A DNA stretch of 21,192 nucleotides, taken from the IMG/VR virus record IMGVR_UViG_3300017752_000212, positions 1-21,192 of that record; one strand, written 5' to 3'. Shown here piece after piece: positions 6,516 through 13,999 of this stretch. Position 1 is the stretch's first letter. The number at the start of each line of letters is the position of its first letter. The notes beneath the pieces are model-generated. The model was given only the letters and a program-made list of their open reading frames with translations, was not told the DNA's origin and ran no database searches. Made by a program: the position numbers and the translations under genes. Source of the stretch: a virus.

Positions 6516-7528
6516 TATACTTTCCTCATCTCTTCAGCAACCTTTTTGGCGTATAGCTCCAGTGGAACTCCGAGTTTCTTAGCGATAGCTACTTGTGTTT
6601 GCGTTAGGCGCACCTTTTTGGGTGCTGTGCTCCGCGACGCGGGGGCAACCACATTACTTCTTCGCTTCGACGTCTCAGTCTCTACCGAAACTTCTTCTTC
6701 GGCCTCTATCCCGAGTTCTTCGGGGAAGACCTTTTGCATACGGGCGTCTATAGCCTCGTAGTATTCATCACTGCCTGTATCTACACCTTGCTTAACTAGC
6801 TTCTGGTGTACACCCATGGCGTAAGCCGTCATCTCATCGTCATCACCAAACCACGTGTTCTCTGAGGCCCATTCTGCGGCTCTAGGGTCAGCGGTTGGTA
6901 CGTCAACGGTACTTTCCGGTATTTGTACACTACTTCTTTCTCTTTGTAAAGACTCAGTGTCATAATTAGCTATCTTATCGGCACGAATGTTAGCAGTGGT
7001 TAGTCGTTCTTGTGCAGCTAGAACCTCTTCTGCGTCACCACCCTCATACGCGGTCTTGTATGCTTTCTTAGCCATCTCTAGCTCGGAAGCAGTACTTTTC
7101 TTGGCGTTCTCGATAGCCGTCTTCTTACTATTATACGCTTTATCTTGTAGCCCTTCGTTTTCTTCTAAGAGCTTCTTAGCAAGGCTCTCCAGTTCCTTAC
7201 GCTCACGCATAGCTTCTTCTTTTGCGCGGCGCTCGTCATGGTAACCCTTACTAAAGTGTTGAATTCTTTTACGTACTTTCTCAGAGTAGTCTTCCAACTC
7301 ATCATCAGTAACGTCTTCAGGGGGTTTAGAGGCTTTACGCCCACGATCTGCTTTCGGCGTATCGTCGACTACTTCAATCTCTACCTCTTTCTCTTTTTTA
7401 GGCTTCTCTTCCTTAGCCTCTACCTCAACTTCTTCCTCTCCTAGCGTTTTAGCACTGGAACCTTCTACCTCAATTTTAGTTTCTTCGTCTCCCTCAGGAA
7501 ACTCAAACTCTACTTTTTGCATGGTCAT
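6515..7528 (-). CDS. capsid scaffolding protein candidate (337 aa)
   Basis: The N-terminal 75 residues are extremely acidic and charged (repeated EVEVEAKEEKPKKEKEVEIEV-type sequence). A long coiled coil of Glu/Lys/Ala, about residues 85-190 ('HDERRAKEEAMRERKELESLAKKLLEENEGL' region), follows, and a basic end. An acidic start, central coiled coil and position between portal and capsid are the marks of a scaffold. No protease triad is evident, so a fused head-maturation protease is unlikely. AAGGAG lies 8 nt upstream of the ATG. The last residues (LAKKLGVPLELYAKKVAEEMRKV) form a basic helix such as scaffolds use to bind coat protein. Confidence 0.75.
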   Translation of the reverse strand: MTMQKVEFEFPEGDEETKIEVEGSSAKTLGEEEVEVEAKEEKPKKEKEVEIEVVDDTPKADRGRKASKPPEDVTDDELEDYSEKVRKRIQHFSKGYHDERRAKEEAMRERKELESLAKKLLEENEGLQDKAYNSKKTAIENAKKSTASELEMAKKAYKTAYEGGDAEEVLAAQERLTTANIRADKIANYDTESLQRERSSVQIPESTVDVPTADPRAAEWASENTWFGDDDEMTAYAMGVHQKLVKQGVDTGSDEYYEAIDARMQKVFPEELGIEAEEEVSVETETSKRRSNVVAPASRSTAPKKVRLTQTQVAIAKKLGVPLELYAKKVAEEMRKV

Positions 7529-7538
7529 AACTTACTCC

Positions 7539-7910
7539 TTACGCTCGTGTTATTTCACGGGGGTCAGCAACAACGGCTTCAATAGAATCGTCATTCATTA
7601 GACGATACTCTAGGCCATCAACTTTAAATCGCGTACCAGTATTAGTACGGAACATTACATAATCGCCAGTCTCACACCAAGCGCCAGAGGGGAAGCGTTC
7701 TTTGTCAGCATAGGCACCTTCGCCTAACGCCATAACTCTACCCATAACAGACAGGATGTGTTCATGGTTTTGGTCTTTCGTAGACTTAATAATGCCACTG
7801 CTACCGTAGGTTTCATCCACCTCAGGTATGGCAATTAAGACTCTATAGCCCACTGGTTTGGGCAACTTTTCAAGCAACTCACTCTCTACATCACTCAAAT
7901 CACTCATCAT
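7539..7910 (-). CDS. phage-encoded GroES-like co-chaperonin (123 aa)
   Basis: From residue 13 the protein follows the Cpn10 pattern: 'LPKPVGYRVLIAIPEVDETYGSSGIIKSTKD', then 'SVMGRVMALGEGAYADKERFPSGAWCETGDYVMF' and 'GLEYRLMNDDSIEAVV'. The first part is strand 1 and the mobile loop with GII in place of the usual Ile-Val-Leu contact, and the middle has the roof/hydrophobic core. It is longer than bacterial GroES (about 97 aa) at both ends, as in T4 gp31-type co-chaperonins. It would cap host GroEL and help fold the capsid protein, which is consistent with its place in the head operon. Its start overlaps the preceding stop; ATGATG gives two possible starts one codon apart. Confidence 0.85.
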   Translation of the reverse strand: MMSDLSDVESELLEKLPKPVGYRVLIAIPEVDETYGSSGIIKSTKDQNHEHILSVMGRVMALGEGAYADKERFPSGAWCETGDYVMFRTNTGTRFKVDGLEYRLMNDDSIEAVVADPREITRA

Positions 7911-8097
7911 CTTCTTCCAAAAAATTACGCGAAAGGTCTGTTACGTAAGATAAGCTGGACTTTAGACCTCGGATCAAGCCAACTACTTCCCGGTAATCGG
8001 CGTAGTCTTTCACTGCGCCCCCACCAAGATGTTCTTCTGCTGCGGAGATTTGCTCCGCGATTTGTTTACTTAGCACGTCAAAGACGGTAGTACCCAT
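7900..8097 (-). CDS. small conserved protein between portal and co-chaperonin (65 aa)
   Basis: A 65-aa helical protein (MGTTVFDVLSKQIAEQISAA...) with a 'GGGAVKDYADYREVVGLIRGLKSSLSYVTDLSRNFLEE' core. The 'DY.EYR...G.I.GL......I.DL......' pattern is common for a tiny protein encoded just after portal genes of marine phages; function unknown. It has an excellent AAGGAG ribosome site 5-6 nt upstream of the ATG. Its acidic end overlaps the start of the co-chaperonin gene. Confidence 0.75.
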   Translation of the reverse strand: MGTTVFDVLSKQIAEQISAAEEHLGGGAVKDYADYREVVGLIRGLKSSLSYVTDLSRNFLEEDDE

Positions 8098-8106
8098 GGT
8101 TACTCC

Positions 8107-10566
8107 TTAGGTTTTGTTTTGTTTTACTGAGTCAATAGTAGCCTTGCGCAGTTCTGCGTTCAGCTTTAGGTTGTCTCTCGCCGAATCAGCGTCTAACTTC
8201 TCTCCCGCCTTCTTCATGTCGAGTTCCAATTCTGCTCTCTCAAGCTCCAGTTCTGTCTGCTTAGCTTGGATGTCAGCCATTGTCCCTTGGGCCTTAATCT
8301 GTAGCTCTTGCTGCTTGAGCTGTGCGTCCGTCTGATCCTTCTGCATCTTACGCTGCTGCTCGGCCTGCTTGACCTGTAGCTCTGCTTGTTGCATCTGAAT
8401 AAGCGGGTCTTGTTGCTGCTGTTGTGCTTGGGCTTGTGCGGCCTGTTGCTTGTTTTGCTGCATGAGCTGCTGTCCTGCTTTCGAGGCGAGGCGAGAGATA
8501 CTGACTTCGATCTCTTGCGGCAGTTCTGCGTTTGGTGGTGGTAACTGAGCACCGAGCTTCTCTTCCACTGCTTTACGGTACTTAAATGCCAAGTGTTCAG
8601 CCAAGTGAGCCTGTAGGGACGCCATCATCTGCTGTGCCTGTGGGTTCTGGCCTAGGGATTGCATAACCATTGGGTCTTGCATAAACGCTTGGTGCGCAGC
8701 GATGTGGGCGTCATGGTCTTGCTCGATAAACGCTTTGATCGGCTTCATGTTAAGGATGTTCATGTTCTCACTGATCGGGTCTGCTGGCTTGACGTCATCC
8801 TTAGTTGGGACGATCTTGTCAGCGTTCTTAATGCCCATAACTTCGATCATTTCGCGGTGGAGTACAGGTAGGTCATATATCTGAGGTGCCTGTTGCGACA
8901 TCTGCAACACTGCCTGATACTGTACTACACGTTGGGCCATTGTGGAGCTGTTAGGGTCACTAACAGGGATCACATCGACCATAGAGTAGTCTTCTCTCTT
9001 CGCTGAGTTCTCCCCGCGTGCAGGGATGTACTCGTAGTCCTCTGATGCTTCTTCTGCCATGATACTCTTGAGTAGTTTAAACTCTTGCTTCATAGCGAAG
9101 TGAACACGAGACTGCACCGCAGCCATTGGCTTCAGTGTGCGCTCCAGTAAGGCTAGTGTAGTACCCACTGGGGCGTTGGCGCCCATATCAGAGATGTCCA
9201 TATCAGCGATAGCGCCTAATCTACGGCCTTCTGTAGTGATCTTATCCAAGAGAGCCAAAAGAGTCTGACTAGGCTCTTTATAAGGAAGAGGCATGATGTT
9301 GTCACGGATACTACCTGATGGTACGTCCACATCTTTAAACTCACCCGGTTCAATCGGAGAGTCGTCACCTTTAATACGTAAACCACGAGACTTTAAGCCG
9401 CCCGGTAGGTTAGAAAGCGTACCAGAGTCCACCAATTGCCGTATAAGCGATGTTCCGGCTTTAGCGTACCCACCTATGATGTGGATCAGTCCAAGGCCGT
9501 AGAAGCCAAACCCGGGCACGTACACGTAATGCACGAAGTGTTGGTTCTTCATATTTAGGTCGTCTGACTCGTCCCAGTTACGGCGAATAGCTAGGATTTC
9601 TCCAGTACCACGCTCAATAGTAACTACATAAGGCTTAGCGATAGCATCTTCGTCGTCTTCTTCGATAGCCAGATCAGCGTGAATCTCATATAGACAGAAA
9701 CGGTCATCGTCGGTCATTGAGTAACCGCCTTCTTCTGCCTTACGCTCTTCAATATCTGAGTGGTATGGCTCAGGCTCACCTAGGTCAACATCCATGTAGA
9801 ATCCTGCCGCCTGTAGCTTCTTGACGTCATTCTCGCTTTTACGCATTACATGGGTGACTCGTTCGGCGGTTTCGATGTTAGACGCTCCATATGGAACGAT
9901 AACGTCTTCTGCCGGGATATAGAGAGAACACTGACGTCCCATATTAGGGTCGAAGTAAACCTTCTTAAACGCCGATCCTCCCAGTCCTAGGCTATATAGC
10001 ATTCTTTCGTGCTCTGGACGATACTCAACCATGTTCTCGGTAAGTTCGTAATTCATGTCCGCTCGGACACGTTCACCAGCCTCTACCTTCTCTTTAGTCT
10101 CTTTACCTAGAATCTTAATCTTTACAGGGCCAGCGGCGGGGAAAGTCTCGCTCATAGCCTCTGCTTGGAAGCGAATAGCGGCTTCTGACAGCACTGTAGA
10201 GTACACACCACAGGCGCCTTCCCAAGGAGAGGTACGTTCTTCAGTCTTGAACCCTAGGACATCTAGCCCTTTAACGTAGGCTGCGGCCCATTCTTTACGG
10301 CTCTGCACGTCAGCGTCTACCAGCCCGAGAAGGTTACCAGAGAGCTCTTCTAGCTCGTCTTCTTCCATATCTTCTGCTAGGTTGTCGCCAAACCCGTTTT
10401 CACCCTTCATTTCGCCGGGAACAATAGTGATTTCTACAGAACCATCGTCGAGTGTGACCATTTCGGGGTCAACAATCTCGATCTCAAGCTCCTGATCGCC
10501 CTCTTCGCCTTCTACTTCTTCTTCGATCCCCGATGGGGCAACGTATATACCTTTCTCAATAGCCAT
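8107..10566 (-). CDS. portal protein (819 aa)
   Basis: A very long portal candidate directly after terL. The first 90 residues are acidic. The body contains 'TSPWEGACGVYSTVLSEAAIRFQAEA', 'GLGGSAFKKVYFDP', 'YVYVPGFGFYGLGLIHIIGGYAKAGTSLIRQLVDSGTLSN' and 'PLPYKEPSQTLLALLDKI', the stem and clip layout of dodecameric portals in marine phages. Residues from about 698 to the end form a Gln-rich segment (QQQQQ tracts) and a long coiled coil (QQAELQVKQAEQQRKMQ and on), probably the barrel or an internal extension. It forms the ring through which DNA enters and leaves the head. AAAGG lies about 8 nt before the ATG. The assignment is supported by size, order and motifs. Confidence 0.88.
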   Translation of the reverse strand: MAIEKGIYVAPSGIEEEVEGEEGDQELEIEIVDPEMVTLDDGSVEITIVPGEMKGENGFGDNLAEDMEEDELEELSGNLLGLVDADVQSRKEWAAAYVKGLDVLGFKTEERTSPWEGACGVYSTVLSEAAIRFQAEAMSETFPAAGPVKIKILGKETKEKVEAGERVRADMNYELTENMVEYRPEHERMLYSLGLGGSAFKKVYFDPNMGRQCSLYIPAEDVIVPYGASNIETAERVTHVMRKSENDVKKLQAAGFYMDVDLGEPEPYHSDIEERKAEEGGYSMTDDDRFCLYEIHADLAIEEDDEDAIAKPYVVTIERGTGEILAIRRNWDESDDLNMKNQHFVHYVYVPGFGFYGLGLIHIIGGYAKAGTSLIRQLVDSGTLSNLPGGLKSRGLRIKGDDSPIEPGEFKDVDVPSGSIRDNIMPLPYKEPSQTLLALLDKITTEGRRLGAIADMDISDMGANAPVGTTLALLERTLKPMAAVQSRVHFAMKQEFKLLKSIMAEEASEDYEYIPARGENSAKREDYSMVDVIPVSDPNSSTMAQRVVQYQAVLQMSQQAPQIYDLPVLHREMIEVMGIKNADKIVPTKDDVKPADPISENMNILNMKPIKAFIEQDHDAHIAAHQAFMQDPMVMQSLGQNPQAQQMMASLQAHLAEHLAFKYRKAVEEKLGAQLPPPNAELPQEIEVSISRLASKAGQQLMQQNKQQAAQAQAQQQQQDPLIQMQQAELQVKQAEQQRKMQKDQTDAQLKQQELQIKAQGTMADIQAKQTELELERAELELDMKKAGEKLDADSARDNLKLNAELRKATIDSVKQNKT

Positions 10567-10577
10567 TGTCTTTGCCT

Positions 10578-12122
10578 TTAGTAATAGCCGCCCCTACGGT
10601 TCGACTTAAAATATTTTTGCTCATCTTCTTCATCAGAAGGTAGCCTTATAAACCCGCCCTGCCTGAACCGCATTAGTGCCATAACGGTCGAATCCACCAA
10701 ATCATCGTTGGACATGAACGGGAATCCAGCGATCTCCTCGATCACTTCCTCACCCCAACGCGTTTGTGGTACCCATACTAATCCAGATTGTACAATATCA
10801 GACACAGAGTTTAAACGTGCAAGTTTATCACCTGAGCCTCTATGTGGAGTAAATTCAGACACAGGTAGCCCCATACGGCGCATTTCTTGGTATAACGCGG
10901 TACCAGAGCTCTTTTTCTCTACAATAAACGCGTCAGGTTCCCAATCTTGGTACTCTTCTAGGGCCATTTCCTTCAATTCAGGAAATTCTAAGCGTTTCTT
11001 AATACTATTTAGTAATATAATGTTGTACGCGCCCTCTTCCTCGTTGAGGAATACCCCCCAAGTGGTTAGCGCAGTGAAATCGGCACGGTTATGCTTCTCC
11101 GCCGCCGAGTCAAGGCTCATTATGATGTATTCACAGGCGGGAGCGTTTTCAGACTCCCATATTCTCCACCATTCGCGTTTTACTACCGCAGCTTCTTCGG
11201 CGGTGGGCTGTTGTTGGTACTGAGCGTTCCACTGATACGTAGGCATCGACGCTTTGGTACGTCCTAGTGCCTCAAGGTCAAAAAACTCAGGCCACAGGGG
11301 TTTTTCAGTGATTTCACCCGTGTCATTCTCTATTTCTAGGATTGCGGGGAACTCTACGACCTCAAATTGGTCAGATCGCTCGTTATTCTTCATATCCTTG
11401 ACTACACGGCCCGTCAAATCGTCCATGTGCCACCTAGTTTGGATAATAGCGACACTACCACCGGGCATAAGTCGAGTACGAGCACCAAATGTGTACCATT
11501 CGTATGCTTTCTCGAACACAATGAAGTTTCCGTTGATCACATCTTGCTCAGAGTGCGGATCATCCACCAATAACAGGTGAGCACCACGACCAGCGAGTGC
11601 AGAACCTACACCACACGCATAATACTCTCCACCTTGGTTGGTATTCCAACGTCCGGCAGACTTAGAGTCCTTTGCGAGCTGTACAGTAGGGAAAATAGCT
11701 TGGAATTTGGGGTCAGAGATCAGATTTCGCACCTTTCGACCAAAATCTACCGCGAGATCGGTCGTATGCGACACCATCATCACTTTTTTGTCTGGATTAC
11801 GGCCTAGATACCACGCGGGGAAGAAAATGGACACTAATTGAGACTTACCATGTCTCGGAGGGATGTTTACGCACACACGATCCTTATCTCCACGCTCAAC
11901 ACCCATTAGCATGTCTGCTAGTATGCGATGGTGCTTACCAACAATGAAATCGGACATCATATGCTGACAAAAAGCGATTAAATCGTCATATGCGGCCTTT
12001 ATGTCGGCCTTATCAGCAATCGCATCCACTAATTTATGGATTTCGAGCACTTCTTCATCAGAAAACGAGTCTATATTGTCCAACATGTGCTGGATCTCGC
12101 CTTCCGAGAAAGTTTCACTCAT
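10578..12122 (-). CDS. terL: terminase large subunit, ATPase-nuclease (514 aa)
   Basis: The DNA-packaging motor of the phage. The N-terminal ATPase has Walker A PPRHGKS at about 88-94, Walker B LLLVDDPH at 183-190, and a motif III/adaptor region 'IIQTRWHMDDL' at 226-236. The C-terminal RNase H-like nuclease shows D338 (IIMSLDSA), E402 (FIVEKKSSG) and D473, D474 and D477 (NDDLVDS), the expected acidic metal site. Length and order are normal for the family. The ATG overlaps the end of the upstream 76-aa gene by 8 nt. The C-terminus is Arg/Tyr-rich (SNRRGGYY), a usual contact region with the portal, whose gene follows 11 nt downstream. Confidence 0.95.
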   Translation of the reverse strand: MSETFSEGEIQHMLDNIDSFSDEEVLEIHKLVDAIADKADIKAAYDDLIAFCQHMMSDFIVGKHHRILADMLMGVERGDKDRVCVNIPPRHGKSQLVSIFFPAWYLGRNPDKKVMMVSHTTDLAVDFGRKVRNLISDPKFQAIFPTVQLAKDSKSAGRWNTNQGGEYYACGVGSALAGRGAHLLLVDDPHSEQDVINGNFIVFEKAYEWYTFGARTRLMPGGSVAIIQTRWHMDDLTGRVVKDMKNNERSDQFEVVEFPAILEIENDTGEITEKPLWPEFFDLEALGRTKASMPTYQWNAQYQQQPTAEEAAVVKREWWRIWESENAPACEYIIMSLDSAAEKHNRADFTALTTWGVFLNEEEGAYNIILLNSIKKRLEFPELKEMALEEYQDWEPDAFIVEKKSSGTALYQEMRRMGLPVSEFTPHRGSGDKLARLNSVSDIVQSGLVWVPQTRWGEEVIEEIAGFPFMSNDDLVDSTVMALMRFRQGGFIRLPSDEEDEQKYFKSNRRGGYY

Positions 12123-12345
12123 TTATAGTGTATCCAGACTCAGTTACCATCACTACACGCGCCCCACACGACAAAATCGGCTTGTCATCGGTACTTTGTA
12201 GCACTTGACACGGCCCATCTATTGTGACAGACCGACAATATTGGTTCTCTCTACCTGTTTTTACGGTAATTACCGGCTCGTTAGTCCCATTTTTCAGGTT
12301 GGCACGGATTTTATGCTGATTTACATGAATATAAGTCTTAGTCAT
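12115..12345 (-). CDS. conserved small phage protein, 'IHVNQHKI...CGARV' family (76 aa)
   Basis: The protein reads MTKTYIHVNQHKIRANLKNG and contains 'PVITVKTGRENQYC', 'IDGP' and 'PILSCGARVV'. I recognise this as a conserved small protein found just before the large terminase gene in many marine phages; it has no known activity. The two Cys and beta pattern point to a compact beta domain. The ATG at 12345 has GAGG 9 nt upstream and overlaps the terS stop. Two earlier in-frame ATGs (12351, 12360) are possible. Position next to terL suggests a packaging or regulatory role, unproven. Confidence 0.8.
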   Translation of the reverse strand: MTKTYIHVNQHKIRANLKNGTNEPVITVKTGRENQYCRSVTIDGPCQVLQSTDDKPILSCGARVVMVTESGYTINE

Positions 12346-12964
12346 CGTCATAAACCTCATCGTCGGCGTCTACTAACGTGCCTAATTCGGCGTCTAAGTC
12401 CATATCTGCGTCTAACACGCCAGATTCGACAGTTTCTAGGATAGCCGGTTGTGGATTTACTAGTTTTTCGAGCTTTTGGCGTAGTTTCTGCTTCAGCTCA
12501 TCACTAGTCTGGTGGGTAACTGTCACTTCTGTCTTCTCTGCGAACAGTCCTACGTCCGAAATCTTACCCAGTAGCTCTAATGCACGTAGTCGTACCTTAG
12601 CGTCAGGGTTCTCAGTCTCTAAAAGTAGCTTGTTGGTCACCAGATGTCGCACATGGGTAGCAGACTGCACGACAGATTGACCAAATTCAGTCAAGATGTT
12701 GTTAGTAAGCACCAGAGAGGCCGGTGTCAGGGTAGATAATTTGTTTTGTGTTGCCTTTTTGGACGTCTTTTCCGGGTCGTCAGCATACGCAACCGCTAAT
12801 TTAGCCGCTACGTCTTCATCTTCCTTGGTTGGCTTAACTTTTAAGCCCTTTTTCGCCAGCTTCTTAGCCGTCTTACTCGCAGCCTGCACTTTTAGTGTTA
12901 AATCTATGGCAGGATCGTTGTCTTTCAGCGGAACCCCGACTTCTGGTTCGATATTTATAGTCAT
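12338..12964 (-). CDS. terS: terminase small subunit candidate (208 aa)
   Basis: The first gene of the packaging operon. The middle part ('TPASLVLTNNILTEFGQSVVQSATHVRHLVTNKLLLET', then 'DAKVRLRALELLGKISDVGLFAEKTEV') is of the type seen in small terminases that bind DNA and hold TerL. The terminal 30 residues are very acidic (DADMDLDAELGTLVDADDEVYDDD). I chose ATG 12964 (MTINIEPEVG...) because the N-terminal extension upstream to TTG 13024 looks unlike a folded domain and because a TTGACA box lies there. No good ribosome site precedes 12964, and ATG 12997 remains possible. TerS proteins diverge strongly, so this call rests mainly on position and helix pattern. Confidence 0.7.
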   Translation of the reverse strand: MTINIEPEVGVPLKDNDPAIDLTLKVQAASKTAKKLAKKGLKVKPTKEDEDVAAKLAVAYADDPEKTSKKATQNKLSTLTPASLVLTNNILTEFGQSVVQSATHVRHLVTNKLLLETENPDAKVRLRALELLGKISDVGLFAEKTEVTVTHQTSDELKQKLRQKLEKLVNPQPAILETVESGVLDADMDLDAELGTLVDADDEVYDDD

Positions 12965-12995
12965 ATTGTATGCGCAGTTGTTAAACCGGAACTGC

Positions 12996-13024
12996 ATACT
13001 CGCAGCTTGGTAGGGTAGTGTCAA
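12996..13024 (-). promoter_or_regulatory. weak promoter candidate for the late (packaging/head) operon
   Basis: TTGACA (13024-13019), a perfect -35 box, is followed after 17 nt by GAGTAT (13001-12996), which matches only 3 of 6 bases of the -10 consensus; a TATGCA lies three bases further on. A late phage promoter may rely on an activator, so a poor -10 is acceptable, but evidence is thin. Confidence 0.3.
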
Positions 13025-13051
13025 GGGGTATCAAGGAGGTAAACATAGATA

Positions 13052-13069
13052 TATACCATTTATGGTATA
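13052..13069. promoter_or_regulatory. operator-like perfect palindrome TATACCAT-TT-ATGGTATA
   Basis: An 8-bp perfect inverted repeat with a 2-bp centre lies in an AT-rich gap between the minus-strand packaging operon and plus-strand signals. Length and symmetry fit the binding site of a dimeric regulator. No protein in the window is identified as its partner. Confidence 0.45.
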
Positions 13070-13118
13070 GAGTATATAAATATGTATCATTTTTAATCAT
13101 ATATGAGTGCTTATATAC

Positions 13119-13146
13119 TGCACATACAAAGCGGAAGAAGTATAAT
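13119..13146 (+). promoter_or_regulatory. possible plus-strand promoter upstream of the 30-aa membrane ORF
   Basis: A perfect TATAAT (13141-13146) is preceded at 16 nt by TGCACA (13119-13124, 4 of 6). A second TATAAT lies at 13191-13196 without a recognisable -35 box. The surroundings are AT-rich, so chance matches are likely. Confidence 0.3.
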
Positions 13147-13164
13147 GCCGCTCCATTTTTAGCC

Positions 13165-13186
13165 TGACCCCACTTAATCTGACCCC
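13165..13186. repeat. direct repeat TGACCCC-N8-TGACCCC
   Basis: TGACCCC at 13165-13171 and again at 13180-13186, 15 nt apart. Read on the other strand it is GGGGTCAGATTAAGTGGGGTCAG-like. Intergenic GGGGTCAG pairs of this type are widespread in gammaproteobacterial chromosomes, often near REP-associated transposases. Here it is isolated, with no transposase nearby. Confidence 0.5.
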
Positions 13187-13211
13187 TAACTATAATTTAC
13201 TGGAGTAACCC

Positions 13212-13304
13212 GTGTTCATTTGGTCTACCGTTTTCATCCTGTCTGCCTGTGCAGTCGTCCTACTTGGCCTCGTTGCCATCGCTTGCGAAGAACCCTTTAA
13301 GTAA
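13212..13304 (+). CDS. possible 30-aa single-pass membrane peptide (GTG start)
   Basis: A GTG-started ORF encodes MFIWSTVFILSACAVVLLGL then VAIACEEPFK, one hydrophobic span with a short polar tail. GGAG lies 6 nt before the GTG. Its leader (TTACTGGAGTAACCC-GTG) closely resembles the leader of the 29-aa membrane peptide at 14652 (TTACCGGAGCTACCC-AATG), which is the main argument that it is real. Against it, the last 45 nt are antisense to the 3' end of the nuclease gene. A holin-like or membrane-modulating role would be a guess. Confidence 0.4.
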   Translation: MFIWSTVFILSACAVVLLGLVAIACEEPFK

Positions 13305-13682
13305 CTCGATACCTTCCGCTTGCTTAGCGGTCGTAAACGTCCTTGGTGTAATTTGTTTAGACTTTCTTTTGCCTACCTGCTCTGCGGTCTCTACTACGAA
13401 TCGCTCTTGGTCGAGTGCCAAGTATATAGTGAAGTCCGCTTTCTTGGTGGTAGCGAGACAAAATCCATACACCCATCTAGACAGTCCGCCCTTGACTCGG
13501 GAATCTTTTCTGCGAAAGGGAGTCGTCGCCGATTTCACCTGCACGGTAAACATCTTACCATTCTCTAACTGACACCAAAGGTCTGTGCCCTGTAGGTCAA
13601 CATGGTGGCACTCAATGCCGTTCTTTTCTAGCACATAAGCGATATAAAACTCGCCTGCGCGTCCTGCTTGATTAGAATCCAT
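13260..13682 (-). CDS. PD-(D/E)XK-type nuclease, restriction endonuclease-like fold (140 aa)
   Basis: The N-terminus has the G.AGE helix (residues 7-11, 'GRAGEFYIAYVLEKNG'), then 'GIECHHVDLQGTDLW' with the catalytic Asp (about D33), and 14-15 residues on 'TVQVKSATTP', where Q-x-K takes the (D/E)xK place. These are the marks of the restriction endonuclease-like superfamily, seen in Holliday junction resolvase-like and phage/intron nucleases. The Q variant of the motif is known in the superfamily. It is oriented like the late genes but is separated from terS by about 230 nt. The ATG has no clear ribosome site. Likely a DNA repair, recombination or host-DNA attack enzyme; substrate unknown. Confidence 0.7.
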   Translation of the reverse strand: MDSNQAGRAGEFYIAYVLEKNGIECHHVDLQGTDLWCQLENGKMFTVQVKSATTPFRRKDSRVKGGLSRWVYGFCLATTKKADFTIYLALDQERFVVETAEQVGKRKSKQITPRTFTTAKQAEGIELLKGFFASDGNEAK

Positions 13683-13694
13683 TCTGTACAGTAC

Positions 13695-13716
13695 AAAAAA
13701 TTTTTTGCATATGCAA
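13695..13716. promoter_or_regulatory. overlapping palindromes AAAAAATTTTTT and TTGCATATGCAA upstream of the nuclease gene
   Basis: Two perfect 12-bp palindromes, 13695-13706 and 13705-13716, share two bases and lie 12-35 nt upstream of the nuclease ATG. TTGCATATGCAA could be an operator. The A6T6 tract would bend DNA. No factor is known. Confidence 0.4.
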
Positions 13717-13726
13717 TTCTAAATAA

Positions 13727-13760
13727 GGGTGGGGGGGTCTCTTATATAGAGGGGGTGGGG
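13727..13760 (+). other. G-tract cluster 1 (GGG-T-GGGGGGG ... GGGGG-T-GGGG)
   Basis: Four G runs in 34 nt, with a 13-nt AT-containing gap (TCTCTTATATAGA) in the middle. It could form a G-quadruplex with one long loop or pair with cluster 2. It lies upstream of the plus-strand early gene and within the presumed 5' region of the minus-strand nuclease. Confidence 0.4.
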
Positions 13761-13856
13761 TCGGTTTTGAGGAAAACAGTAAGGTTTCGAGAAAAAACCA
13801 AATTATTTGTGAAAATTGATATACATAGACCGGCGCGCGCGATATGTGACAGACGC

Positions 13857-13876
13857 GGGGTAGGGGGTGGGTAGGG
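13857..13876 (+). other. G-quadruplex motif directly before hairpin copy 1
   Basis: GGGG-TA-GGGGG-T-GGG-TA-GGG satisfies the canonical four-run G-quadruplex rule with very short loops (2, 1 and 2 nt), so it should be stable. It ends 1 nt before the first copy of the 20-nt hairpin (13878). The plus-strand start of transcription lies about 60 nt downstream. Confidence 0.6.
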
Positions 13877-13877
13877 T

Positions 13878-13897
13878 CGATCAGACCCCCCTGATCG
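13878..13897. repeat. hairpin repeat copy 1 (variant CGATCAGACCCCCCTGATCG)
   Basis: The first of eight copies. Here one base of the right arm is changed (CCTGATCG instead of TCTGATCG), leaving an A-C mismatch next to the loop. It lies about 40 nt upstream of a TATAAT box and 102 nt before the ATG at 14000, adjacent to a G-quadruplex motif. In this position it could act as DNA, upstream of a promoter, rather than as RNA. Confidence 0.85.
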
Positions 13898-13939
13898 GAT
13901 TTGATGTGTTTAGGTACTATACGAAACGCGTTACTGTTA

Positions 13940-13945
13940 TATAAT
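13940..13945 (+). promoter_or_regulatory. -10 box (TATAAT) of a plus-strand promoter
   Basis: A perfect TATAAT about 55 nt upstream of the 202-aa gene. No convincing -35 box exists at 16-18 nt (the bases there read ACTATA). Use may need an activator, and hairpin copy 1 lies about 42 nt upstream. Confidence 0.4.
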
Positions 13946-13999
13946 GGCTACGTATCCAAGGCAATCATGCTGAGGAGCATATTAAAGAGAATATATATC

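Noticed and set aside
13032-13039. Perfect ribosome site AAGGAGGT on the plus strand
   Set aside because: The next ATG, at 13062, gives only two codons before a stop, and no usable GTG or TTG frame follows at the right distance.
13901-13999. 33-residue N-terminal extension of the 202-aa gene
   Set aside because: It covers the TATAAT box and has no ribosome site; ATG 14000 has a good one.
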